A DNA stretch of 64,000 nt from Streptomyces vilmorinianum (lineage in GTDB: Bacteria; Actinomycetota; Actinomycetes; Streptomycetales; Streptomycetaceae): positions 4,730,001 to 4,794,000 of the forward strand of contig NZ_CP040244.1 in NCBI RefSeq assembly GCF_005517195.1. The letters are read 5' to 3'. The notes beneath the pieces are model-generated. The model did no database searches, had not been told where the DNA came from, and was given only the letters and a program-made list of their open reading frames with translations. Below are positions 42,543 through 51,356 of this stretch, piece after piece (within the stretch, counting starts at the first letter, position 1; the number at the start of each line of letters is the position of its first letter). A program made the position numbers and the translations under genes.

Positions 42543-44327
42543 ATGAACCGTACGGGCACCTCGCGACGCACCTTCGTGACCACCGCCGCCGCGGTCACCG
42601 GCGCGGCGGCCGTCGGAGCCGCTCCGGCTCCTGCTCTCGCGGCCGGAACGACGACGCCGGCGGCACCGCCCTCGGTCGCCGTCCTCGGCGGAGGCGTCGC
42701 CGGGCTCACCGCCGCCCACGAGCTGGCCGAGCGCGGCTTCCGCGTCACCGTCTACGAACGCCGGGCGCTCGGCGGCAAAGCCCGCTCGATGGATGTGCCC
42801 GGCACCGGCCGCGGCGGCCGGCGGCCGCTCCCCGCGGAGCACGGCTTCCGCTTCATCCCCGGCATCTACCACAACCTCCCCGACACGCTGCGCCGCATCC
42901 CCTTCCCCGGGAACGCCAACGGAGTCTGGGACAACCTCGTCGCACCGGCAGAGATGTCCTTCGCGCGCACCGGCCGCGAGGACCTGCGCATCCCGCTGCC
43001 CTGGCCGGGCCATCGGCCCGCCGAACTCACCCTCGACGAGATCCGCCGCGCCCTGACCGCGCTCCTCGACACCGTCCGCTCCATCCCGCTGTCCGAGTCG
43101 GCGTACTTCGTCAACCGCTTCCTGGTCTTCCTCACCAGCTGCGACGAGCGGCGCGACGACACCTGGGAGGCGACGCCCTGGTGGGACTTCCTGCGGGCCG
43201 AGCGGATGAGCTACGACTACCAGCGCATCCTCGCCGTCGGGCTCACCCGCAACATCGTGGCGACCAAGGCCGAGGAGGCCAGCACCCGTACGGTCGCCAC
43301 GCTCCTGGAGGCCTTCGCCTTCAACGCGCTCGGCCGCGGCGCGGACGGGCCCCTCGACCGGATCCTCGACCTGCCGACGAACGAGGCCTGGATCGACCCG
43401 TGGGTGGCCCATCTGACCGGTCTCGGCGTGGAGTTCCGTATCGGCTGGACCGTACGGGAGATGGCGTACGACTCCGCCGCCGGGCGGATCTCCGCCGCCG
43501 TGATCGAGGACCCCGAGGGCGTCCGCCGCTCGGTGAGCGCCGACCACTACGTCTCGGCGATGCCGGTGGAGCACGCGCGGCGCACCTGGGGCGCCGCGCT
43601 GCGGGCGGCGGACCCCCAACTGGCCCGCTGCGACAAGCTGGAGACGGACTGGATGACGGGCATCCAGTTCTATCTGACCGAGCGGGCCCCGCTTCTCGCC
43701 GGACACGCCAACCTGATCGACTCCCCCTGGTCCCTGACGTGCATTCAGCAGGCCCACCACTGGCCGACCCGGGACTTCCCCGCCGACTATGGCGACGGGA
43801 CGGCCGTCGACTGCCTCTCGGTGGACATCTCGGAGTGGGACCGGCCGGGCATCCTCTACGGCAAGACCGCGAAGCAGTGCACGCGCACGGAGGTCGCGCG
43901 CGAGGTGTGGGCGCAGCTGAAGGCCGCGTTCAACGACACCGGCCGTACGGTGCTGAAGGACGGCTCCCTGCACTCCTGGTTCCTGGACCCGGGCGTGGAC
44001 GGTCTCGGCACCCCGAATCCGACCAACGACGACCAGCTCCTCATCCACCCCGTCGGCACGTTCCACAACCGCCCGCAGGCGGCGACCAGGGTCCCGAACT
44101 TCTATCTGGCCGGCGACTACGTGGCCGTCGACATCGATCTGGCCACGATGGAGGGCGCCAACGCCTCCGCCCGGCAGGCCGTCAACGCGCTGCTCGACCG
44201 TACGGGTTCGACGGCCGCGCGCTGCACGGTGAAGCCGCTGTTCCGCGCACCCGAGCTGGAGGCGCTCAAGCGGCACGACCGGCTGCGCTACCGGCTCGGT
44301 CTGCGCAACGCGCTCGACGTGGGGTGA
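42543..44327 (+). CDS. Tat-exported FAD-dependent amine-oxidase-like desaturase/dehydroxylase
   Basis: 594 aa. A Tat signal (SRRTFVTTAAAVTGAAAVGA) precedes an FAD Rossmann motif VAVLGGGVAGLTAAHELAERG (about 45-65) and the amine-oxidase/phytoene-desaturase body, closing with VPNFYLAGDYVAVDIDLATMEGANASARQAV, the FAD-binding C-terminal motif. It resembles squalene/hydroxysqualene dehydroxylase (HpnE) and carotenoid-type desaturases, but no other terpenoid genes are nearby and Tat export is unusual for those. Substrate unknown; possibly a lipid or terpenoid at the outer membrane face. Confidence 0.82.
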   Translation: MNRTGTSRRTFVTTAAAVTGAAAVGAAPAPALAAGTTTPAAPPSVAVLGGGVAGLTAAHELAERGFRVTVYERRALGGKARSMDVPGTGRGGRRPLPAEHGFRFIPGIYHNLPDTLRRIPFPGNANGVWDNLVAPAEMSFARTGREDLRIPLPWPGHRPAELTLDEIRRALTALLDTVRSIPLSESAYFVNRFLVFLTSCDERRDDTWEATPWWDFLRAERMSYDYQRILAVGLTRNIVATKAEEASTRTVATLLEAFAFNALGRGADGPLDRILDLPTNEAWIDPWVAHLTGLGVEFRIGWTVREMAYDSAAGRISAAVIEDPEGVRRSVSADHYVSAMPVEHARRTWGAALRAADPQLARCDKLETDWMTGIQFYLTERAPLLAGHANLIDSPWSLTCIQQAHHWPTRDFPADYGDGTAVDCLSVDISEWDRPGILYGKTAKQCTRTEVAREVWAQLKAAFNDTGRTVLKDGSLHSWFLDPGVDGLGTPNPTNDDQLLIHPVGTFHNRPQAATRVPNFYLAGDYVAVDIDLATMEGANASARQAVNALLDRTGSTAARCTVKPLFRAPELEALKRHDRLRYRLGLRNALDVG

Positions 44328-44350
44328 GCCGTAGCCCTGCGCCGTGGGAG

Positions 44351-44408
44351 CCGTGAGGGGGCGTGGGGGGTCCGTGGGGGGGCCGTGGGGGGGGTCCGTG
44401 GGGGCCGT
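44351..44408 (+). repeat. G-run tandem repeat (possible G-quadruplex)
   Basis: Runs of five to eight G residues separated by TCCGT, CCGT or CGT recur at least five times between the flavoenzyme and VOC genes. Such spacing can fold into a G-quadruplex and is prone to length variation. Confidence 0.55.
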
Positions 44409-44411
44409 GCC

Positions 44412-44798
44412 TCAGGGGCGGTAGCGCAACGGATGCTCCTCGGGGACCTCGACGACGACGATCTCGACGCCGTCGGGGTCCGCGATCCACATCTCGACCA
44501 GGCCCCAGGGCTCGGTCACCGGCTCCCGCAGGATCTCGACGGCCGCGCCGAGGAGCTCCTCGTGGACCGCCCGCACGTCCGCCACCTGGAGCCAGAGCCG
44601 CAGCCCGGGCGGCGGCGCGGAGGCGGGGGCGCGCCCGGAGACCTCCAGGAAGCCGCCGCCCAGGAAATAGACGGTGCCCCGCGCCGGGCCGGTGCCGAAC
44701 TCGCGGTACACCGCGAGCCCGAGGGTGTCGCCGTAGAAGCGCCGGGAACGCTCGGGATCGGCCGGCCGGAGCAGAATCCGGCTGCTCAGTACGTGCAT
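44412..44798 (-). CDS. VOC-family (glyoxalase/bleomycin-resistance-like) protein
   Basis: 128 aa with two VOC modules: SSRILLRPADPERSRRFYGDTLGLAV and LRLWLQVADVRAVHEELLG, ending VEMWIADPDGVEIVVVEVPEEHP with a metal-ligand Glu. It may be a lactoylglutathione lyase-like enzyme or small-molecule-binding protein. Its ATG is only 17 bp from the ATG of the divergent GH4 gene, so the promoters must lie inside each other's coding region. Confidence 0.84.
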   Translation of the reverse strand: MHVLSSRILLRPADPERSRRFYGDTLGLAVYREFGTGPARGTVYFLGGGFLEVSGRAPASAPPPGLRLWLQVADVRAVHEELLGAAVEILREPVTEPWGLVEMWIADPDGVEIVVVEVPEEHPLRYRP

Positions 44799-44815
44799 CG
44801 CAGTAGCGTACGACC

Positions 44816-46159
44816 ATGAAACTGACGATTCTCGGAGGCGGCGGATTCCGGGTCCCGCTCGTGTACGGCGCCCTGCTCGGCGACCACGCCGAGGGGCGGG
44901 TCACCCAGGTGACGCTCCACGACCTCGACGGCGGACGGCTCTCGGCGATCGCCCGGGTCCTCGCCGAGCAGGGCGCGGGGGTGCCGGACGCGCCGGCGGT
45001 GACGGCGACGACGGATCTGGACGAGGCGCTGCGCGGGGCGGACTTCGTCTTCTCGGCGATCCGGGTCGGCGGTCTGGAGGGCCGGGCGGCGGACGAGCGG
45101 ATCGCGCTCGCCGAGGGGGTCCTCGGCCAGGAGACGGTCGGCGCGGGCGGGATCGCGTACGGGCTGCGGACGGTGCCGGTCGCCGTGCACATCGCCCGGC
45201 GGATCGCCGAACTCGCCCCGGACGCCTGGGTCATCAACTTCACCAATCCGGCCGGTCTGGTCACCGAGGCCATGTCCCGGGTGCTGGGCGACCGGGTCGT
45301 CGGCATCTGCGACTCCCCCGTCGGGCTCGGCCGCCGGGTCGCCCGGGTCCTCGGCGCGCGCCCGGACGAGGCGTGGATCGACTACGTCGGCCTCAACCAC
45401 CTCGGCTGGCTGCGCGGCCTGCGCGTCGGCGGCCGCGACGAGCTGCCGCGACTCCTCGCGGACGAGCAGGCGCTCGGCTCCTTCGAGGAGGGCAGGCTCT
45501 TCGGCCCCGAGTGGCTGCGCTCGCTGGGCGCGATCCCCAACGAGTATCTGCACTACTACTACTTCAACCGTGAGGCCGTGCGCGCCTACCAGGAGGCCGA
45601 GCGGACCCGCGGCGCCTACCTCCGCGACCAACAGGCCGGGTTCTACGCGGAGATGGGCAAGCCGGACACGTCCGCGCTGGACACCTGGCACCGTACGCTC
45701 GCCGACCGGGAGGCGACGTACATGGCCGCCAACCGGGAGGCCGCCGGGATCGGCGAGCGCGACGAGGAGGATCTGGAGTCGGGCGGGTACGAGAAGGTGG
45801 CCCTGGCGCTCATGCGGGCGATCGCGCGCAACGAGCGGGCCACGCTGATCCTCAACGTCCGTAACGGCACGACGCTTTCGGTGCTCGACGCGGACGCGGT
45901 GATCGAGGTGCCGTGCTTCGTCGACGCGGCCGGCGCCCATCCGGTGTCCGTGGCACCGCTGCCGTACCACGCGGTCGGCCTGGTGACGGCGGTCAAGGCG
46001 GTCGAGCGCGAGGTGCTCGCGGCGGCGGAGAGCGGATCGCGGGCGACGGCGGTGAAGGCGTTCGCGCTGCATCCGCTGGTCGACTCGGTGTCGGTGGCCC
46101 GCCGGCTGGTCGAGGGCTACACGGCAGAGCACGCCGAACTGTCCTATCTGCGGCGCTGA
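44816..46159 (+). CDS. Glycoside hydrolase family 4 protein (6-phospho-beta-glucosidase-like)
   Basis: 447 aa. The N-terminal NAD-binding motif LTILGGGGFRVPLVY is followed by GH4 landmarks: VINFTNPAGLVTEA, the metal Cys in GICDSPVGLGRR and the His in YVGLNHLGWL. GH4 enzymes use NAD+ and Mn2+ to cleave glycosides through a redox mechanism. Here the likely substrate is a (6-phospho-)beta-glucoside, but with no PTS genes nearby it may take non-phosphorylated sugars. The start lies at the very beginning of the Rossmann strand. Confidence 0.88.
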   Translation: MKLTILGGGGFRVPLVYGALLGDHAEGRVTQVTLHDLDGGRLSAIARVLAEQGAGVPDAPAVTATTDLDEALRGADFVFSAIRVGGLEGRAADERIALAEGVLGQETVGAGGIAYGLRTVPVAVHIARRIAELAPDAWVINFTNPAGLVTEAMSRVLGDRVVGICDSPVGLGRRVARVLGARPDEAWIDYVGLNHLGWLRGLRVGGRDELPRLLADEQALGSFEEGRLFGPEWLRSLGAIPNEYLHYYYFNREAVRAYQEAERTRGAYLRDQQAGFYAEMGKPDTSALDTWHRTLADREATYMAANREAAGIGERDEEDLESGGYEKVALALMRAIARNERATLILNVRNGTTLSVLDADAVIEVPCFVDAAGAHPVSVAPLPYHAVGLVTAVKAVEREVLAAAESGSRATAVKAFALHPLVDSVSVARRLVEGYTAEHAELSYLRR

Positions 46160-46217
46160 AACGACTGTCCGGCGAACATCTTTACGCCCCTCGGGGCGCG
46201 GCATACGCTCGCGCCCC

Positions 46218-48110
46218 ATGACCTCACCTGGCATACGTCTTCGAAGAGCGATGGCCCGTCTCACCGTGGGCTGTCTGCTCACCGCCGGTCTGGTGGGCGC
46301 CGGACCGGCGCTCGCCGAGTCCCCGGCTCCCGCCTCCCCGGCGACCGTCGTCCCCGTCCAGACCACGGGCCCCGCCGACAAGCGCTTCAACCTGGTGGTC
46401 ATGGGCGACGGTTACACCGCCGAGGAGATGCCGGCGTTCCGCGCCGACGTCGAGAAGCACCTGAGCGTCCTGTGGAGCATCGAGCCGTTCGCCTCGTACC
46501 GCTCGTACATCAACGTCTGGGCGGTGGAGGTCCCTTCGCCCGAGTCCGGGGTGGACTGCGACCCGGGTCTCGACGCCCCGCTGCGCGACACCGCGCTCGG
46601 CATGGGCTTCTGGGGCGGCTGCAACCCGAACAGCGTGCAGCGGCTGCTCACCGTCGACAGCCGGCTCGCCGGCGCGCTGGCCGATCTCGTCCCCGGGACG
46701 AGCGGCGCCAACCGTCAGATCCTGGCCCTGGCCAACAGCGACACCTACGGCGGAGCGGGCGGCAGTTACGCAACGGCGTCCGGCGGAAACGCGCTCTCCT
46801 CGCTGATCACCCCGCACGAGATAGGCCACTCGCTGGGCGGGCTGCAGGACGAGTACGACTACTACGCGCGGGGCGTCGCGGGTGGTGCGTACACGGGGCC
46901 GGAGCCGTCGTCGGCGCACCACACCCTGCTGACCGAGGAGCGGATGCGGGAGCAGCGCGCCAAGTGGTGGCGCTGGCTGGGCGAGAGGAGCGAGGCGGGC
47001 GGTGTCATCGGCCGCTTCGAGGGCGGGCTCTACAGCACCAAGGGCGTCTGGCGGCCGAGCAAGCACTCGATCATGAAGACGCTCGGCTACGCCTTCGACC
47101 AGGTGGAGCGCGAGGTGATGGTGCGGGCGATCTCGGCCAAGGTGAACCTCGTGCAGGGACATACGCCCAACTCGGCGCCGATCGGGGCGGATCGCACGGT
47201 GTGGGTGGACACCCTGCACCCGCTCGGCGGTGAACTCGACGTGACGTGGCGGCTCGACGGCCGGACGATCGGCGCCGGCAACGCACGGACGATCGACCTG
47301 CGCGCCGTGTCCCTCTCCCCCGGCGCCCACACCCTGACGGCGACGGTGAGCGACCCGACCCCGTTCGTCCGCGATCCGGCGGTACGCGGCTCGGCGGCCC
47401 TCACCCGTACGGTGAGCTGGACGGTGAACCGCGCGCTGACCACGCCCGAGGACGAGATCGAGGCGGCCTTCACGGGCCACACCCCGACGGCGTCACCGGT
47501 CGGCGCGCAGACGGTGGTCCACGCCGACACCACCCACCCGACGCGGCGTACGCTCGCCGTCCGGTGGCGGCTCGACGGCCGGACGGTCGACAACCCGGGC
47601 AACGACCGTGACCTGGACCTGCGTGCGCTGCGGCTCACTCCCGGGACGCACACGCTGACGGCCCGGATCCCGGGCACCGAGGCCGAGTTGAGGTGGACGG
47701 TGGACGCCCGTCCGGCGACGACGTCGTACGAGCTGTCCGAGCCGCTGCGCACGGTGAACCGGCCCGGCAGCCCCGTCGAGTACGTCTACGACGGTGAGTT
47801 CACGATGCGACTGACGGGGCGTGACGACCAACAGGGCGCCGCGGTCAGCCAGTTCCGGGTGGACGGCGACGGCTGGTACACGTACTACGGCTGGCCGACG
47901 GACGCCGGGGCGCCGTTCCGCTTCTCGCCGAGCGGCACCGTGATCGACGATCTCGTCTACGGCAAGCTGGGCAGGAGCCGGGCGGTCCCGTGGGACGACG
48001 CGACGCCGGACTACGGCACGCACACGGTGGAGTACCGCACGATCGACGCGGCGGGCAATGTGGGCGCGGCGAAGTCGTTCCTGGTGACGCTGGTCGAGCC
48101 GCGGCACTGA
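46218..48110 (+). CDS. Secreted M64-family metallopeptidase with two Ig-like repeats
   Basis: 630 aa. A Sec signal peptide ends near ALAES (about residue 34). The peptidase M64 (IgA-protease-like) domain runs to about 305, with MGDGYTAEEM, the GCNPNSVQRLL loop and the zinc site HEIGHSLGGLQDEY (HExxH then Asp/Glu). Then come two similar Ig-like modules, about 311-395 and 417-497, each starting GHTP and containing WRLDGRT and PGTHTLTA-type strands, and a C-terminal beta-domain. It should digest extracellular proteins. A strong hairpin terminator follows. Confidence 0.86.
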   Translation: MTSPGIRLRRAMARLTVGCLLTAGLVGAGPALAESPAPASPATVVPVQTTGPADKRFNLVVMGDGYTAEEMPAFRADVEKHLSVLWSIEPFASYRSYINVWAVEVPSPESGVDCDPGLDAPLRDTALGMGFWGGCNPNSVQRLLTVDSRLAGALADLVPGTSGANRQILALANSDTYGGAGGSYATASGGNALSSLITPHEIGHSLGGLQDEYDYYARGVAGGAYTGPEPSSAHHTLLTEERMREQRAKWWRWLGERSEAGGVIGRFEGGLYSTKGVWRPSKHSIMKTLGYAFDQVEREVMVRAISAKVNLVQGHTPNSAPIGADRTVWVDTLHPLGGELDVTWRLDGRTIGAGNARTIDLRAVSLSPGAHTLTATVSDPTPFVRDPAVRGSAALTRTVSWTVNRALTTPEDEIEAAFTGHTPTASPVGAQTVVHADTTHPTRRTLAVRWRLDGRTVDNPGNDRDLDLRALRLTPGTHTLTARIPGTEAELRWTVDARPATTSYELSEPLRTVNRPGSPVEYVYDGEFTMRLTGRDDQQGAAVSQFRVDGDGWYTYYGWPTDAGAPFRFSPSGTVIDDLVYGKLGRSRAVPWDDATPDYGTHTVEYRTIDAAGNVGAAKSFLVTLVEPRH

Positions 48111-48117
48111 CGGAGAG

Positions 48118-48148
48118 AGGCCCGCAGCCCTCCGGGGGCTGCGGGCCT
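48118..48148. terminator. Bidirectional terminator
   Basis: A 13-bp perfect stem (AGGCCCGCAGCCC and its complement) with a 5-nt loop ends in TTC. It separates the convergent M64 peptidase and methyltransferase genes and can serve both. Confidence 0.75.
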
Positions 48149-48176
48149 TCGTCCGTACCGGTCCGCGTGGAGTCCG

Positions 48177-48983
48177 TCAGAGCTTGCGGGCGACGCCGGC
48201 CCATCCGGGGATCGGGTCGTCGCCCTGGACCGGGACGGCCTCGCCCAGCTCCGGGTGCCACTCGGCGGTGAGCGAGACTCCGGGCTCGACGAACTCCATC
48301 CCGTCGAAGAACGCGGCCAGCTCGTCGCGCGAGCGCGGCCGCAGGGTCAGCCCGCGGGCCTTGTACATGCCGACGGCCTTCGCGGCGCCCTCCGGGTCGA
48401 AGTCCCCGGTGACATGCGACAGGACGAGGTAGCTGCCCGGCGCGAGCTTCTCGACGAGCTTGCCGACCAGGTCGTACGCCCCGTCCTCGTCCCCGACGAA
48501 GTGCAGCAGGGCGAGCATCGACAGGGCGATGGGCTGGTCGAAATCAAGGACCTTTCCGGCCCTTTCGAGGATGATCTCGGGGTCGCGGGCGTCCGCCTGG
48601 ATGTACTCGGTCGCCCCTTCGGGCGTCGAGCGCAGCAGGGCGGCCGCGTGCGCGAGGACGATCGGGTCGTTGTCGCAGTAGACGATCCGCGACGCGGGCG
48701 CGTTCTCCTGGGCGATCTGGTGCAGGTTGGGCTCGGTCGGGATGCCCGTGCCGATGTCCAGGTACTGACGGACCCCGTGGGCGCTGAGCCAGCGGATGGC
48801 CCGGTGCATGAAGGCCCGGTTGACCAGGGCCATCTCCCGGCCGCGGGCGTCGACGGTGAGCAGCTGCCGGGCCATCTCCTCGTCGACCGGGTAGTTGTCC
48901 TTGCCGCCCAGGAACCAGTCGTACATCCGCGCGGGATGCGGCTTGCTGGTGTCGATGCGTACGGCTGCGGGTTCCTGGGTCAT
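48177..48983 (-). CDS. SAM-dependent methyltransferase (DUF574/PF04672 type)
   Basis: 268 aa. It has the PF04672 fingerprint: IDTSKPHPARMYDWFLGGKDNYPVDE, MHRAIRWLSAHGVRQYLDIGTGIPT (SAM motif) and CDNDPIVLAHA. These proteins are abundant in streptomycetes and usually sit beside XRE/DUF397/ATPase modules, as here; substrates are unknown. The ATG at 48983 is chosen because CAGGAG is 8 bp upstream; the GTG at 48992 overlaps that site. Confidence 0.88.
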   Translation of the reverse strand: MTQEPAAVRIDTSKPHPARMYDWFLGGKDNYPVDEEMARQLLTVDARGREMALVNRAFMHRAIRWLSAHGVRQYLDIGTGIPTEPNLHQIAQENAPASRIVYCDNDPIVLAHAAALLRSTPEGATEYIQADARDPEIILERAGKVLDFDQPIALSMLALLHFVGDEDGAYDLVGKLVEKLAPGSYLVLSHVTGDFDPEGAAKAVGMYKARGLTLRPRSRDELAAFFDGMEFVEPGVSLTAEWHPELGEAVPVQGDDPIPGWAGVARKL

Positions 48984-49063
48984 CAGCGGCACTCCTGGTG
49001 AACAGAGAGAACGACGGGTAATGCAGCAAGAGTTACGTGACGGTAGGGGTGTGACGGAAGAGG

Positions 49064-49300
49064 TCAGGTGAGCAGAAAGTCTGCCTGACCGGATTTCGCT
49101 CCTTGGATGAACGCGGCGATCTCACCGTGGGTGTAGATGAGGGCCGGCCCTTCAGGGTCTGCGGACTGTCGCACGGCGACTCTGCCGTCGGCCAGCTTCA
49201 TGGCCTCCACGCAGTTGCCCCCGTTCCCGCCGCTCCACGGCTTGTGCCATCCCTCGGCACCGAGATCCGCGGCGGGCATGCCGTTGTAAATGCGATCCAT
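49064..49300 (-). CDS. DUF397 domain protein
   Basis: 78 aa. Standard DUF397: WHKPWSGGNGGNCVEAMKLADGRVAVRQSADPEGPALIY followed by FIQGAKSGQADFLL. DUF397 partners of Scr1-type XRE regulators are thought to act as small toxins or signalling partners. Its ATG follows the XRE stop directly (TGAATG), so the pair is co-translated. An intact copy of the family that is broken at 27940-28137. Confidence 0.88.
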   Translation of the reverse strand: MDRIYNGMPAADLGAEGWHKPWSGGNGGNCVEAMKLADGRVAVRQSADPEGPALIYTHGEIAAFIQGAKSGQADFLLT

Positions 49301-50164
49301 TCACAGCTCCTTGCGGACATTCCGGAGAATCTCCTTCGTGCGTTGTGCAGTCGCGGCCTGGGCCGCCATGCGGTCCATCACCTCGAGGTGTGAGGCCACC
49401 TCCGGGCGCGCGTCGAGATAGACGGCCCCGGTCAGGTACTCGCTGTAGACCATGTCCGGGAGTTCGGGCACGGCGAAGCGGAAGAGGACGAACGGTCCGT
49501 AGGTGCCGGGGTGATGGCCGGACGCGAACTCCGCGATCTGCAGGGTGACGTTCGGCAGCTCGGATGCCTCGAGCAACCGGTCGAGCTGGGCTCGCATCAC
49601 TTCGGGCCCGTCGCCGACCGGCCGGCGCAGGACCGTCTCGTCCATGATCACCCAGAACTTCGGCGCGTCGTCCTTGGTCAGCAGGGACTGCCGCTCCATC
49701 CGCAGGGCCACATGGCGTTCGATGTCCTCGGCGTTGCCGCCGCCGACCGCCCCGCTGCGCAGAATGGCGAGGGCGTACTCCTCGGTCTGCAGCAGACCGG
49801 GGATGAACTGGGGTTCGTAGGCCCGGATGAGGCTGGCCGCCCCCTCCAGGCTGACGTACATGGAGAACCAGCCGGGCAGCACGTCGTGGAAGCGCTGCCA
49901 CCAGCCGGGCAGGTTCGCCTCCTCGGCGAGGGCGATGAACCCCTCCGCCTCGGAGTCGGTGACGCCGTACGCCTTCAGCAGGAGCTGTACGTACGGGATC
50001 TTCAGCGCGACTTCCGCGGTCTCCATGCGACGGATGGTGGCCGGAGCGACCCGGAGGACCTTGGCGGCCTCCTCCCGCTTCAGTCCGGCCCGCTCGCGCA
50101 GATCCTGCAGACGCTTGCCGAGAACGACCTGTCCCACCGTGGGGGCGGACCGCGGCTCGCTCAC
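49301..50164 (-). CDS. XRE-family regulator (Scr1/DUF5753 type)
   Basis: 287 aa. The N-terminal XRE HTH (RLQDLRERAGLKREEAAKVLRVAPATIRRME, about 17-47) precedes the DUF5753/Scr1 domain: YVSLEGAASLIRAYEPQFIPGLLQTEEYA, then LRMERQSLL and FWVIMDETVLRRPVG. It regulates its own module with the adjacent DUF397. The GTG at 50164 is preferred because GGGAGG lies 8 bp upstream; longer starts at 50212 and 50245 exist but lie in the promoter region. Two inverted repeats upstream (50236-50270) are likely its operators. Confidence 0.86.
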   Translation of the reverse strand: MSEPRSAPTVGQVVLGKRLQDLRERAGLKREEAAKVLRVAPATIRRMETAEVALKIPYVQLLLKAYGVTDSEAEGFIALAEEANLPGWWQRFHDVLPGWFSMYVSLEGAASLIRAYEPQFIPGLLQTEEYALAILRSGAVGGGNAEDIERHVALRMERQSLLTKDDAPKFWVIMDETVLRRPVGDGPEVMRAQLDRLLEASELPNVTLQIAEFASGHHPGTYGPFVLFRFAVPELPDMVYSEYLTGAVYLDARPEVASHLEVMDRMAAQAATAQRTKEILRNVRKEL

Positions 50165-50235
50165 TCTGAAGACCTCCCCGACGCGCTGTATGGACCGGAC
50201 CGAGTGTGCCATGAACACAGCCAGAGAGAACACAG

Positions 50236-50270
50236 CACTCTGCAATTTTCAGAGTGCCACTTGCCAAGTG
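50236..50270. promoter_or_regulatory. Two inverted repeats between XRE and ATPase genes
   Basis: CACTCTG and CAGAGTG form a perfect 7-bp inverted repeat around CAATTTT (50236-50256). Two bases on, CACTT-GCC-AAGTG (50258-50270) forms a second. In the divergent XRE/ATPase intergenic region they are the likely autoregulatory sites. Confidence 0.55.
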
Positions 50271-50376
50271 TCCCCGTCGGGAGCAAAGTATTCCGGTGAA
50301 CCAGTACGCGCTGCTGTCGCGCGCCGCCTCGGGGGCGACGTACGGCACTGCTTACCCACTGTTGTGAGGACCGGTC

Positions 50377-50904
50377 GTGGCTTCTGGTAACGCGCTCCCC
50401 TCAGATCTCATGAGCCCCCGCGTCATGACCCAGCGCCCAGGCACCGGCCACTCCACTCCTCGCCCTCCTCGCCCTCCTCGCCCTCCTCGCCCTCCTCGCC
50501 CCGACGTCCGCCGGTTCGCCTTCGAACTCCCGGCCCGCACGTCATCGGTGTCGCGCGCCCGCAGGCTGGCGGAGGAGCGGCTCATACTCTGGGGCTGCGA
50601 TCCGGAGATACGCGACACGGTGACGCTCATCGTCTCCGAACTGGTCACCAACGCGATCGTGCACACCGCGAGCAGCCATGTCGTGTGCGAACTGCGCGAG
50701 GGGGAAGAGCAGTTGCGCATAGCCGTACGGGACGAGGGCGGCGCGGCCGACCCGCGGATCCGCGACTGCGGCGAGGAGGAGCGCGGCCGCGGACTCATTC
50801 TCGTGGACGGTCTGTGCAGCGCGTGGGGAGCGGACCGTACGGGTCATGGAACGGCGCGGGTCGTCTGGGCGGAGCTGGCCCACGGCATGGGGGAGCCGTG
50901 CTGA
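50377..50904 (+). CDS. HATPase-like ATP-binding protein (anti-sigma/RsbW type)
   Basis: 175 aa. A proline-arginine-rich N-terminus (Arg-Pro-Pro repeats, residues about 29-42) precedes an HATPase_c domain: SRARRLAEERLILWG, the N-box VSELVTNAIVHT with its Asn, LRIAVRDEGG (G1 box) and ERGRGLILV (G2). It should bind ATP and probably phosphorylates or sequesters a sigma-factor partner. Divergent from the XRE gene and upstream of two further genes; overlaps the next by 7 bp. Start GTG has GAGG upstream. Confidence 0.82.
   Translation: MASGNALPSDLMSPRVMTQRPGTGHSTPRPPRPPRPPRPPRPDVRRFAFELPARTSSVSRARRLAEERLILWGCDPEIRDTVTLIVSELVTNAIVHTASSHVVCELREGEEQLRIAVRDEGGAADPRIRDCGEEERGRGLILVDGLCSAWGADRTGHGTARVVWAELAHGMGEPC
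50459..50500 (+). repeat. 9-bp tandem repeat encoding Arg-Pro-Pro
   Basis: Four and a half copies of CCTCGCCCT in the N-terminal part of the ATPase gene. Confidence 0.7.
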
Positions 50905-51356
50905 GGTCGATGGCGACCCTCCTGACGCTGAGATCGCGCAGGACCACGGAGACCGGCTCGACCCGCCTGGTCGTCCCGCCTGGCTTCCGTACCGCCCTGG
51001 GCTGCGACGCGGTCGGCGTGCCGGCGCGCTACGGCTTCCGGATCCTGTCCCGTCTGCCCGCCAAGGGCTGTGTCTACGCGGACACCGACTGGTGGTGGTG
51101 GCTGGTCCCGGCCGGCTCGGACCTGGACCTGACCTGGCCGATGCCGGCCTGCTACGCCCCCGGCACGGAGATCCCCGACCGCCGCCCCCGCCTGATCCAC
51201 CACCCGGACGGGACCTCTCCGTACACCCCGCCGATCCCGCTCTATCTGCTGACCTGCCAGCTGACGGGGATCGCGCCGTCCTGGCCCGTCCTGCGCACGC
51301 GCGGTGGCGGCGTACTGTCGGAGCATGTTCACCCCTCAGGGCCCGACCGTCCGTGA
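50898..51356 (+). CDS. Hypothetical protein of Streptomyces XRE/ATPase modules
   Basis: 152 aa, soluble. It carries LVVPPGFRTALGCDAVGVPARYGFRIL, a WWWW stretch, and LIHHPDGTSPYTPPIPLYLLTCQLTG. This fingerprint recurs in small proteins beside such ATPase genes in streptomycetes; function unknown. Starts overlapping the ATPase stop (GTG at 50898; ATG at 50910 is an alternative) and overlaps the downstream methyltransferase by 32 bp. Confidence 0.68.
   Translation: MLRSMATLLTLRSRRTTETGSTRLVVPPGFRTALGCDAVGVPARYGFRILSRLPAKGCVYADTDWWWWLVPAGSDLDLTWPMPACYAPGTEIPDRRPRLIHHPDGTSPYTPPIPLYLLTCQLTGIAPSWPVLRTRGGGVLSEHVHPSGPDRP

Noticed and set aside
50449..50505. Repeat run considered as a CRISPR-like array
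   Set aside because: 9-bp units without spacers, in frame within an ATPase gene.
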